This document shows positions 1 through 5,762 of a stretch of DNA of 8,276 nucleotides, in pieces. Source of the stretch: Bifidobacteriaceae bacterium (GTDB lineage: Bacteria; Actinomycetota; Actinomycetes; Actinomycetales; WQXJ01); contig JAISCU010000140.1 of assembly GCA_031265345.1 (NCBI GenBank), positions 1-8,276 of the forward strand. The letters run 5' to 3'. The number at the start of each line of letters is the position of its first letter. The first letter of the stretch is position 1. The translations under genes were made by a program, and so were the position numbers. Below the pieces are notes generated by a model. The model had not been told where the DNA came from and did no database searches. It worked only from the letters and a program-made list of their open reading frames with translations.

Positions 1-106
1 GCCGGCGGACGCCACCTGCCCGCGACCCGCATGGGGCCGCCAACACGCCCGCCGGCCCCACCCCACCGCCGAACCCGCCCAGACCGGCACCCCATCGGTG
101 GATTGA
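1..106 (+). CDS. Possible C-terminal end of an unidentified gene, cut by the left edge
   Basis: Reading from base 2, 34 codons stay open and end at TGA (104-106). The peptide ends with TAEPAQTGTPSVD and most third codon positions are G or C, which fits coding DNA in this genome. After the stop the base composition becomes less GC-rich and no reading frame looks like protein. I do not recognise the peptide. A 34-codon open frame is not remarkable in DNA this GC-rich, so this could be chance. The first 306 bases hold no other convincing gene. Confidence 0.2.
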   Translation, partial: PADATCPRPAWGRQHARRPHPTAEPAQTGTPSVD

Positions 107-209
107 GGTTTAGGGACGCCAACGGCACTGGAGCCCCGAAGATGACCCCCAAAACTCTCGATCTGAAGCGGGATTTCTGGCCTTTGGGCATGGAATGGGG
201 ACGGACCCG

Positions 210-249
210 TTATCCACAGGGCCTGACCTGCGAAGACGCCTGTGGAAAA
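210..249. repeat. Inverted repeat made of two DnaA-box-like 9-mers
   Basis: TTATCCACA (210-218) matches the classical DnaA-box consensus. TGTGGAAAA (241-249) is, on the other strand, TTTTCCACA, a relaxed match. They face each other, and TCCACAGG (213-220) pairs with CCTGTGGA (239-246) around an 18-base loop. The symmetry is seen directly. Similar TCCACAGG/CCTGTGGA palindromes occur as dispersed intergenic repeats in actinomycetes (general knowledge, not checked). With only two boxes and no replication genes nearby, I do not read this as an origin. Confidence 0.35.
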
Positions 250-262
250 CCGTCGGGCGGGC

Positions 263-308
263 ATGGAATGGTACCGTCCCCGGTTATGGAATGGTACCGT
301 CCCCGGTT
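263..308. repeat. Two exact tandem copies of a 23-bp repeat
   Basis: The unit ATGGAATGGTACCGTCCCCGG followed by TT occurs at 263-285 and again, with no spacer, at 286-308. Each unit has a quasi-palindromic core around GGTACC. A degenerate relative lies upstream: a 13-bp GGGCATGGAATGG is shared by 186-198 and 259-271, and the upstream copy continues with GGGGACGG, the reverse complement of the CCGTCCCC inside the unit. Short GGGGACGG-type palindromes are often dispersed REP-like elements linked to RAYT transposases. Assigning this unit to that class is inference. The unit abuts the premature stop of the neighbouring arabinofuranosidase remnant. Confidence 0.6.
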
Positions 309-1228
309 ACTTCCCGGTCAGGGGCGCGTTCGGGGGCGCTTCGGGCCTGATCAAGGCCGTGGACCAGGTGACCTTGTCGGTCGAGCGGCGCAGCAGGGTG
401 ATCAGCAATCCTCCGACCACCACCGCGTCCGCCACCGAGTAGCGGTCCTCCAACAACCGTGGCGCGACGGGCCAGGCGTTCCCTCGGCGAGCCTTCGAAG
501 CCTCCCCGTCCATGTACCAGACGTTCCACTCGTCGAACGAGATCATCATCGCCATAGGCCTCCGCCAATACCTCGCGCTCCCAGGCGCCGAACGTGGGCA
601 TCGAAGACCTGGACGAGCCGCAGGCCACCAGTTCCAGTGACGGGTCGAGCATCCTCATCGCTTTGGCGGTCTGCGAGGCCAACCGCCCATACTCGCAGGC
701 CGTCTTGGCGCCGATCTGCCACGGACCGTCCATTTCGTTGCCCAGGCACCACATCCGCACGTCGTACGGGTCCGCGTGGCCGTTGGAACGCCGCGCGTCC
801 GACCAGTAGGTGCCTGCTGAGCTGTTGCAGTATTCGAGCAGGTCGAGCGCGGCCTGCGGCCCGCAGCTGCCCAGGTTGACCGTCATCATGGGCTCGACTT
901 GCGCTGACGCGGCCCAGCCCATGAACTCGTCCACGCCCACGGTGTTGGGTTCGGTGGAGTGCCACGCCAGGTCCAGGCGCCGGGGGCGTCGATCCACCGG
1001 TCCGATGCCGTCCTCCCAGCGATAGCCGGAGACGAAGTTCCCGCCCGGGTAGCGCACGGCGGTCACTCCCAGGTCGCGCACAAGCTCCAGCACGTCGCGC
1101 CGAAAGCCCGCAGAGTCGGCCCGGGGATGGTCGGGCTCGTAGATTCCGGTGTAGACGCATCGTCCCAAGTGCTCGACGAAGGATCCGAAGGTCCGCCGGT
1201 TGACGGGTCCCACAGTCGACATCAGCAT
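307..1228 (-). pseudogene. Decayed GH51 alpha-L-arabinofuranosidase (frameshift, internal deletion, truncated C-terminus)
   Basis: An intact GH51 enzyme releases terminal L-arabinofuranose from arabinan or arabinoxylan oligosaccharides. The gene starts at ATG 1228, with GAGGAG 6 bases upstream, and reads MLMSTVGPVNRRTFGSFVEH, then RYPGGNF (residues 59-65) and CLGNEMDGPW, whose Glu165 is the family acid/base. The family reading ends near residue 225 (base about 553). The nucleophile motif FDEWNVWY follows in another frame (readable from 555), then LLEDRYSVADAVVVGG and a stop at 307-309. Between these blocks GH51 proteins normally carry some 55-70 residues, including a YISLHxYY segment, which are missing here. 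About 130 or more C-terminal residues are also missing against the usual length of about 500. No signal peptide is seen. An assembly error is possible, but two separate lesions make true decay more likely. The pseudogene lies upstream of a toxin-antitoxin pair and near arabinose catabolic genes. Confidence 0.85.
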
Positions 1229-1360
1229 GACAATCTCCTCGATTGGCAGTGGGTCCGGCTCCGCTCCCTCGTGATAGAAGTCCCCGACCAGCCTCGATAC
1301 CCCCCACGCATTCGCCGCGCCGAACCAGTCGCAGGGGCGGTCGCGTCAGCGCCGAACCCG

Positions 1361-1431
1361 TCGGCGGCACCAAACCCGTGCCAACAGTCCACGCAAGTCG
1401 TGTTGGCACGGGTTTCGTATCAGGCCGCCGA
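1361..1431. repeat. Hairpin repeat, copy A
   Basis: A perfect 15-bp inverted repeat, AAACCCGTGCCAACA (1372-1386) and TGTTGGCACGGGTTT (1401-1415), encloses a 14-base loop. Here an outer 8-bp stem, TCGGCGGC (1361-1368) with GCCGCCGA (1424-1431), extends it. Bases 1369-1419 are identical to 1505-1555 of copy B. It lies in the 379-base gap between the start of the arabinofuranosidase remnant and vapB, where I see no gene. There is no T tract, so it is not a typical intrinsic terminator. A dispersed REP/MITE-like element is more likely. Confidence 0.75.
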
Positions 1432-1504
1432 TGCCGCTCACTCGGCTTCCCGCGTCACCGCAGGTCACAGACCTGACCGGCCAGGCACCACCCGCAACGT
1501 CCGG

Positions 1505-1567
1505 ACCAAACCCGTGCCAACAGTCCACGCAAGTCGTGTTGGCACGGGTTTCGTACCAGGCCACCGA
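1505..1567. repeat. Hairpin repeat, copy B
   Basis: This second copy repeats the stem (1508-1522 with 1537-1551) and the same 14-base loop as copy A. The identical stretch is 51 bases (1505-1555), and similarity continues with few changes to about 1567. The outer 8-bp stem of copy A is not preserved. The copies are direct repeats 136 bp apart. Copy B ends about 20 bases before the palindrome at the vapB promoter, so it could insulate that promoter from transcription coming from the left; this is inference. Confidence 0.75.
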
Positions 1568-1587
1568 CGCGCCGGTTGCCCTGTGAC

Positions 1588-1602
1588 CCAGTGCTACACT
1601 GG
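1588..1602 (+). promoter_or_regulatory. Probable vapBC promoter and autoregulatory palindrome
   Basis: The inverted repeat CCAGTG-CTA-CACTGG spans 1588-1602. Within it TACACT (1595-1600) fits a -10 hexamer, and the vapB ATG begins at 1608, 7 bases after it. Transcription would thus begin at or very near the start codon, giving a leaderless mRNA, common in actinomycetes. No Shine-Dalgarno sequence precedes the ATG, in agreement. No good -35 is visible. A palindrome over the -10 is where a VapB-type antitoxin, or the VapBC complex, would bind to repress its own operon. That role is inferred from the family. Confidence 0.55.
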
Positions 1603-1607
1603 TTCAC

Positions 1608-1844
1608 ATGGCGAACAGGAACGTGACTCTGACCATGCCCGAGGATCTGTTCAGGAAGGCCAAGGTCTATGCCGCCGGGCACGACACCTCCATGTCCGCA
1701 CTGGTCACGGACCTTCTCACGCGCAGGCTCGCGAGCGGTGACGACTACGACCGCGCCTGGGCGGAAGGGCTCGAGTTCATGCGGAACAGTCCCATGCGCA
1801 TTGGCGACAGGCTGCCATCCCGCGAAGAGGCGCACGAACGGTGA
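1608..1844 (+). CDS. vapB: VapB-type antitoxin (ribbon-helix-helix)
   Basis: This 78-residue protein begins with MANRNVTLTMPEDLFRKAKV. A short polar beta strand (NVTLTM) and two helices (about residues 11-22 and 28-40) form the usual ribbon-helix-helix DNA-binding domain. The acidic, arginine-rich tail (about 41-78) would wrap around the toxin. Antitoxins of this kind neutralise the partner VapC nuclease and repress the operon as a dimer or complex. The stop codon overlaps the next start by 4 bases (GTGA), so the genes are translationally coupled, antitoxin first as usual for VapBC. The start at 1608 fits a leaderless promoter. The RHH class is clear from sequence pattern; its exact VapB subfamily is not. 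Confidence 0.85.
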   Translation: MANRNVTLTMPEDLFRKAKVYAAGHDTSMSALVTDLLTRRLASGDDYDRAWAEGLEFMRNSPMRIGDRLPSREEAHER

Positions 1845-2260
1845 GCCCCGAGTTCGTCGACACCAACGTACTGTTGTACGCCCACGACCCTCAAGCAGGC
1901 CACAAAGCCTCGATCGCCTTGGACCTGGTTCGCCGCCTGGCCTCGGAACGCGCGGGCGCGCTGAGCATCCAGGTGCTTCAGGAGTTCTATGTCAACGCGA
2001 CCAAGAAGCTCGCGCTGCCCCTTTCCAATAGCGAAGCCGCGCAACAGGTCTGGCTGCTGTCGTCTTGGACGGTCCACGCGCCAAGGGCCTCGGACGTGGT
2101 GGAGGCCATACGAATCGCAACGGACAACACCATCAGTTTCTGGGACGCGATGATCGTCAGAAGCGCCTCCGCCCTCGGGTGCGGGACGTTGTGGACCGAG
2201 GACCTGAACCACGGGCAGCAGATCGAAGGCGTCACAATCATCAACCCGTTCGCCAACTAG
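1841..2260 (+). CDS. vapC: VapC-type PIN-domain ribonuclease toxin
   Basis: The 139-residue protein starts at GTG 1841, overlapping the antitoxin stop, and reads MSPEFVDTNVLLYAHD. It shows the acidic active-site residues of PIN domains: Asp7 in FVDTNVLLY, Glu48 in VLQEFYVN, Asp102 in SFWDAMIV, and Glu120/Asp121 in LWTEDLNHG. These bind Mg2+ or Mn2+. VapC toxins are endoribonucleases, many cutting tRNA or 23S rRNA, and are held inactive by VapB. Length and motifs are those of a complete PIN toxin, with no sign of inactivation. The RNA target cannot be predicted. The gene ends 124 bases before the convergent acyltransferase; that gap has the palindrome GGTCGCGACC (2260-2269) but no clear terminator. 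Confidence 0.88.
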   Translation: MSPEFVDTNVLLYAHDPQAGHKASIALDLVRRLASERAGALSIQVLQEFYVNATKKLALPLSNSEAAQQVWLLSSWTVHAPRASDVVEAIRIATDNTISFWDAMIVRSASALGCGTLWTEDLNHGQQIEGVTIINPFAN

Positions 2261-2384
2261 GTCGCGACCGCACCAGATCACGCCACACGATTCGAGTCGC
2301 CCCGCCGCGTCTTGCCTCATGTCAAGGTGATCGCGAAGAGCCGCACAGATCCGTCTCGACGCATCGGCCCTGGCCGTCCGGCCT

Positions 2385-2918
2385 CTACGCGACGCTCCCC
2401 CGCGCAGCCAGGAACTCCGCGATCCGGCGCCGGTTCACGGCCATCAGGACCTCCGGGTCGATCATCGGATCGTGGTACACGTAGTCGATGCCGGGGTCCT
2501 TCGGCTCGATCTGGTTCACCCCGAAAACTAGAGAGCCCGGCGGAATGTCGCGGGTGACCAGGGCACCAGCAGACACGAAAGAGTCCGCCCCGACAGTGAC
2601 CGGCCCGAAGATCTTCGCCCCGTCGGCGATCGTCACATAAGGCCCGATGATGGGGTTGCCGACGTTCTCCCATTCCCCGGTGCGCTTGTTGAAGCGCGGG
2701 TTGACGCCAATGGTGACGTTCTGGAAGATCACCGCCCCCTCGCAGATCTTGGCCGCCATGATGGTGCAGCCGCGCGCGTGATGGGCGAAGATGACGGAGC
2801 GGTCCATCTCAACGACGCCGATCTGACAGTTGTAGAGCTGTTCCAGTCTCTCGGCCGCCGCCTGCCGAACCCTCTCATCGACGGCGAAACAGTTATCGTG
2901 AAGAAGTTCCTCGAACAT
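2385..2918 (-). CDS. Hexapeptide-repeat acyltransferase, serine acetyltransferase-like
   Basis: This 177-residue protein (MFEELLHDNCFAVDERV) has a short helical N-terminus (1-30), then a left-handed beta-helix of hexapeptide repeats (about 40-135: IFAHHARGCTIMAAKICEGA, AVIFQNVTIG, PIIGPYVTIADG, AKIFGPVTVG) and a tail with an EPKDPGIDYVYHDP segment. His47 in AHHARG lines up by eye with the catalytic His of the DHATG motif of serine acetyltransferase (CysE). The long helical N-terminal domain of CysE (273 residues in E. coli) is absent, so the acceptor may be another small molecule, such as a sugar. A longer upstream frame would run through the kinase gene and is rejected: ATG 2918 lies 4 bases after the kinase stop, with a weak GAGG inside the kinase end, implying coupled translation. 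Acetyl-CoA use is inferred from the fold; the substrate is unknown. Confidence 0.8.
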   Translation of the reverse strand: MFEELLHDNCFAVDERVRQAAAERLEQLYNCQIGVVEMDRSVIFAHHARGCTIMAAKICEGAVIFQNVTIGVNPRFNKRTGEWENVGNPIIGPYVTIADGAKIFGPVTVGADSFVSAGALVTRDIPPGSLVFGVNQIEPKDPGIDYVYHDPMIDPEVLMAVNRRRIAEFLAARGSVA

Positions 2919-2922
2919 CGGT

Positions 2923-4824
2923 CTAGCGTAGGGCCTCGACGGCCGCGTGCTCGATCGCCAGTCCGGCCTCGTAGCGCTCCAGGAAGGCTGCAAACCCGGC
3001 CACGTCCGCCGCCGAGGGGGAGGCGAAGTCCACCGCGGCATCGGCGAACACGATCTGGTCCAAGAACTCCGCCAAGCCGAGCCCCGCCTCGCAGGCCTCC
3101 AGGTAGCGCGCCAGGAGCGCGATCCCCCACGCCCCGCCCTCGGACGCTGAGGCCGAGACCCCGACCGGCGCTCCGATCGTCGCCGCCAGCAAACGTTCGG
3201 CCACGCCCCGGGTCTTGAAGATGCCGCCGTGCCCGTACATCGCCTCGATCCGGACATCCTCGCTGGCCAGGACCCTCATGCCGAGCGCCAGCGCGGCGAA
3301 GGCGGCGTAGAGCTGGGCGCGCATGAAGTTCGCCAGCGTGAAATGGGCTGACGGCGGCCGCACGGTCAGGGGCCGCCCCTCCGTCAACCCCACGATCGGC
3401 TCGCCGGACAGCAGGTTGTAGGCCAGCAGCCCGCCCCCGTCCGGCTCGCCCGCCAGCGCCGCCCGGAACAGCACCTCGAACACCACATCTTGCCCGATGC
3501 CGCCGCCCCGGTCCCCGCTCCCCGTCAGGTCCCCGCGCCCAGCCAGGTCGCCACGTTCAGCCGGGTCCCCGCGCCCGCCTAGGTCGCCGCGTCCAGCGGG
3601 GTCCTTGCGTCCATTCAGATCCCCGCGCCCGTCGAGGTCCGGGCGCCCAGCCAGGTCCCCACGCTCGGCCAGGCAACCGCTCCCGCCAAGGTCCCCGCCT
3701 CCGGCCGGGTCCGCACGCCCAGCCAAGTCGCCGCGCCCAGCCAGACCGCTCAGCCCGCTCAGCCCGGCGGCGAACTCGCCGAACAGCCCGGCCCAGGCAC
3801 CCAGTTCGGAGGCGCCGTTGTTGCAGTGGACCATCGCCACCGGGTCGCCCGCCGGGGTGGTCACCAGGTCCAGTTCCGGATGCGGGCGCGCCAGCGCCTT
3901 GTCCAGCACCACCATGGCGAAGATCGACGTACCGACCGAAGTGTTGCCGGTCCTGGGCGCGATGGCGTTGGTGGCCACCATGCCGGTCCCCGCGTCGCCC
4001 TCCGGCGGGCAGAGCGGCGCGCCGGGCTCCAGCACGCCGGACGGATCGAGCCGCGCGGCCCCCTCGGCGGTCAAGCGCCCAGCGAATTGCCCGGCCACCC
4101 GCACCTCGGGGAGGATCGCGCGCAAAGGCTTCGCCGGGATCGGGGGCGGCGATCCGGACACGAGCCCGTCGAACGCGTCCGCCATGCCCGCGTCCCAGTC
4201 GCGCGCGCCGGAGTCGATCGGGAACATGCCCGAGGCGTCGCCCACCCCGATCACCTTCTCGCCCGTCAACCGCCAGTGGACGTACCCCGCCAGCGTGGTC
4301 ATGAAATCGACCGCTGGGACATGCGCCTCACGATCCAGCACAGCCTGGTACAGGTGCGCCGCCGACCACCGCAGCGGGACGTTGAACTGGAACAACTCGC
4401 TGAGCTGAGCCGCCGCCTGGCCAGTGTTCGTGTTGCGCCAGGTCCGGAACGGCGCCAGCAACTCCCCCGCCTGGTCGAACGCCAGATAGCCGTGCATCAT
4501 CGCGCTGATGCCGACGGCCCGGTACCGCGTGGGCGTCACCTGGTGCCGCTCGCCCAAGTTCCGGAGCAGATCGGCGTAGGCGGCCCGCAGCCCGGCCCAG
4601 ACCTCGTCCAGGTCGTAGGTCCAAAAGCCGTCGCGGTAATGGTTCTCCCAATCGTGCGCGCCGGTCGCCCAGACCTCGCCGCCCGGCCCGATCAGGCAGG
4701 CTTTGATCCGGGTCGAGCCCAACTCGATTCCCAGATAGCCCTCGCCGCGCGCGACCCGACGGCCAATTTGCCCGATGCCGTCCGCCAAGTCCGTCCGGGC
4801 TTCCACAGTTTGCGCCACGCTCAC
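2923..4824 (-). CDS. FGGY-family pentulose kinase, probable L-ribulokinase (xylulokinase-like)
   Basis: This 633-residue FGGY kinase would phosphorylate L-ribulose from AraA to give the AraD substrate. GTG 4824 is chosen because GAGGGGG lies 7 bases upstream. GIELGSTRIKACLIG (32-46) is the first phosphate motif. CPPEGDAGTG (272-281) holds the likely catalytic base Asp277, RTGNTSVGTS (291-300) is the second phosphate loop, and GHGGIFKTRG (531-540) is the adenosine region. GYVHWRLTGEKVIGVGDASG (180-199) is also strongly patterned. It differs from E. coli AraB and resembles proteins annotated as xylulokinase or ATPase. Clostridia have a ribulokinase unrelated by orthology to AraB (AraK), which may be a relative; I could not align it. 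Residues 361-438 are a repeat block listed separately; without it the length is near the FGGY norm of about 500-550. Arabinose context favours ribulose over xylulose. Confidence 0.85.
   Translation of the reverse strand: MSVAQTVEARTDLADGIGQIGRRVARGEGYLGIELGSTRIKACLIGPGGEVWATGAHDWENHYRDGFWTYDLDEVWAGLRAAYADLLRNLGERHQVTPTRYRAVGISAMMHGYLAFDQAGELLAPFRTWRNTNTGQAAAQLSELFQFNVPLRWSAAHLYQAVLDREAHVPAVDFMTTLAGYVHWRLTGEKVIGVGDASGMFPIDSGARDWDAGMADAFDGLVSGSPPPIPAKPLRAILPEVRVAGQFAGRLTAEGAARLDPSGVLEPGAPLCPPEGDAGTGMVATNAIAPRTGNTSVGTSIFAMVVLDKALARPHPELDLVTTPAGDPVAMVHCNNGASELGAWAGLFGEFAAGLSGLSGLAGRGDLAGRADPAGGGDLGGSGCLAERGDLAGRPDLDGRGDLNGRKDPAGRGDLGGRGDPAERGDLAGRGDLTGSGDRGGGIGQDVVFEVLFRAALAGEPDGGGLLAYNLLSGEPIVGLTEGRPLTVRPPSAHFTLANFMRAQLYAAFAALALGMRVLASEDVRIEAMYGHGGIFKTRGVAERLLAATIGAPVGVSASASEGGAWGIALLARYLEACEAGLGLAEFLDQIVFADAAVDFASPSAADVAGFAAFLERYEAGLAIEHAAVEALR
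3511..3744 (-). repeat. Thirteen 18-bp units encoding LAGRGD-like hexapeptides inside the kinase
   Basis: Residues 361-438 of the kinase consist of 13 contiguous hexapeptides (234 bp = 13 x 18) with consensus L-A-G-R-G-D. Examples are LAGRGD, LAGRAD, LDGRGD, LNGRKD, PAERGD and LTGSGD. The block stays in frame and sits between the conserved HCNNGASELGAWAGLFGEFA segment and DVVFEVLFRAAL, a likely surface loop. Units differ by several substitutions, so expansion is not very recent, though it probably arose by slippage or unequal crossing-over. The segment is rich in Gly, Arg and Asp and probably disordered. Several RGD tripeptides occur, but the enzyme is cytoplasmic, so integrin-type binding is not implied. 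Confidence 0.85.
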
Positions 4825-4882
4825 TTCCAGACCCCCTCATTGGGCTTAGGACACACAGGTCGAACTCACAGATCGTCACCCA

Positions 4883-4922
4883 ATCATAGTGCTTGCCGCA
4901 AGGGCCAGGTTAGCGCTAACAT
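4883..4922. promoter_or_regulatory. Candidate divergent promoters of the kinase and araDA operons
   Basis: In the 175-base gap between the kinase and araD, the minus strand has a good -10, TATGAT (ATCATA at 4883-4888), about 60 bases upstream of the kinase GTG; its -35 would fall at about 4906-4911 and is weak. On the plus strand TTGCCG (4893-4898) and TAACAT (4917-4922), 18 bases apart, may form the araD promoter. Both would be covered by the operator at 4909-4920, so one repressor could control both directions. The hexamer choices are by eye and uncertain; the co-control model is inference. Confidence 0.4.
4909..4920. promoter_or_regulatory. LacI-family operator between the divergent arabinose operons
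   Basis: GTTAGCGCTAAC is a perfect 12-bp palindrome with the central CG typical of LacI-family operators; sites of the type TGTTAGCGCTAACA are known for actinobacterial sugar regulators, including arabinose regulators of bifidobacteria. A partial second copy, TGTCAGCGAACC (4923-4934), follows directly. It overlaps the plausible promoter elements of both operons, so binding would repress both, with arabinose or a derivative releasing the protein. The LacI-family gene at the right end of the window is the likely binder. That link is inference from proximity. Confidence 0.85.
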
Positions 4923-4999
4923 TGTCAGCGAACCAAGCGTATCCGCAGGTCGCGTGGGCGGCGGGGGCGCGACGCGGCAACGGCAGTGAAAGCGACGGC

Positions 5000-5677
5000 A
5001 TGAGCACCATCCCGAGTTCGGCCAGGGCCCAGATCGAGGCGCTGCGCGAGGAGGTCGCGCGGCTGCACCAGGAATTGCCCCGTTGGGGACTGGTGGTCTG
5101 GACCGCGGGCAACGTCTCGGCCCGAGTGCCGGGCGAGGACCTGATGGTCATCAAACCCTCCGGCGTGCCCTATGAGGAACTGACTCCGCAGACCATGGTG
5201 GTGACCGACCTCCAAGGCGAGGTGGTGGACGGAACCGGCAAAGCGTCATCGGACACCGCTTCCCACGCCTACGTCTACCGGCACCTGCCGGGCGTGGGCG
5301 GAGTGGTCCACACCCACTCGACCTACGCGACGGCCTGGGCCGCCCGCCGCGAGCCCATCCCCTGCGTCCTGACCATGATGGGGGACGAGTTCGGCGGCCC
5401 CATACCGGTCGGCCCGTTGGCGCTGATCGGCGACGACTCGATCGGGCGCGGCATTGTCGCCACGCTCCGCGACTCGCGGTCGCCCGCGGTGCTGATGGCC
5501 AACCACGGCGTCTTCACGATCGGCCCGGACGCGGCGGCGGCCGTCAAGGCGGCGGTGCTGACCGAAGAAGTCGCCAGAACCGTCCACGTGGCCCGCCAAC
5601 TGGGCGCGCCCGTGCCGCTCGACGGCATCGTCATTGACCAGCTTTATGACCGTTACCAGCAGGTCTACGGCCAGTAG
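5000..5677 (+). CDS. araD: L-ribulose-5-phosphate 4-epimerase
   Basis: This 225-residue cytoplasmic class II aldolase-fold enzyme converts L-ribulose-5-phosphate to D-xylulose-5-phosphate by a retro-aldol/aldol reaction. Phosphate and substrate motifs are TAGNVSARV (35-43) and KPSGVPYEEL (52-61). The Zn2+ ligands are His104 and His106 in VVHTHSTYA and His169 in ANHGVF. Asp85 in ASSDTASH matches catalytic Asp76 of E. coli AraD, and Tyr223 in the C-terminal YGQ matches catalytic Tyr229. Length is normal (231 in E. coli). ATG 5000 is preferred over an upstream GTG at 4889, which would put the operator inside the gene and add a non-homologous tail. The Shine-Dalgarno sequence is weak, and GTCGCG/CGCGAC (4949-4954, 4968-4973) could fold in the leader. 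araA follows after 85 bases in the same direction, so they probably share an mRNA. Confidence 0.93.
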   Translation: MSTIPSSARAQIEALREEVARLHQELPRWGLVVWTAGNVSARVPGEDLMVIKPSGVPYEELTPQTMVVTDLQGEVVDGTGKASSDTASHAYVYRHLPGVGGVVHTHSTYATAWAARREPIPCVLTMMGDEFGGPIPVGPLALIGDDSIGRGIVATLRDSRSPAVLMANHGVFTIGPDAAAAVKAAVLTEEVARTVHVARQLGAPVPLDGIVIDQLYDRYQQVYGQ

Positions 5678-5762
5678 GGGCGCTGGCGCCGCTTGGTGAC
5701 GGACGCGCAAACCGACGCATGAATCAAAGCGCGAACTGAAGCGCCAACTGAAAGGAAGACTG

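Noticed and set aside
1..306. Origin of replication or complete insertion sequence
   Set aside because: Only two DnaA-like boxes and no replication gene; no transposase or clear terminal inverted repeats are visible in the window.
31..879. Long plus-strand open frame of 282 codons
   Set aside because: It is antisense to the GH51 remnant, composed mostly of Arg and Pro, and matches no family; a GC-rich shadow frame.
546..1409. Second minus-strand frame overlapping the GH51 gene
   Set aside because: Out of frame with the clear GH51 motifs and of low-complexity Arg/Gly-rich composition.
1361..1567. CRISPR array
   Set aside because: Only two copies, 136 bp apart, of a long hairpin, with no regular spacers and no cas genes.
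2385..3257. Longer 290-residue version of the acyltransferase
   Set aside because: The extra N-terminus overlaps the kinase C-terminus in another frame and is Arg/Ser/Pro-rich; ATG 2918 just after the kinase stop is a better start.
3497..4408. Plus-strand frame rich in SPRPAR repeats, and the 387-codon frame at 3826-4989
   Set aside because: Both are antisense shadows of the kinase; the repeat pattern only reflects the 18-bp units read backwards.
4889..4999. Upstream GTG start adding 37 residues to AraD
   Set aside because: It would place the LacI operator inside the coding region, and the extra residues have no AraD similarity.
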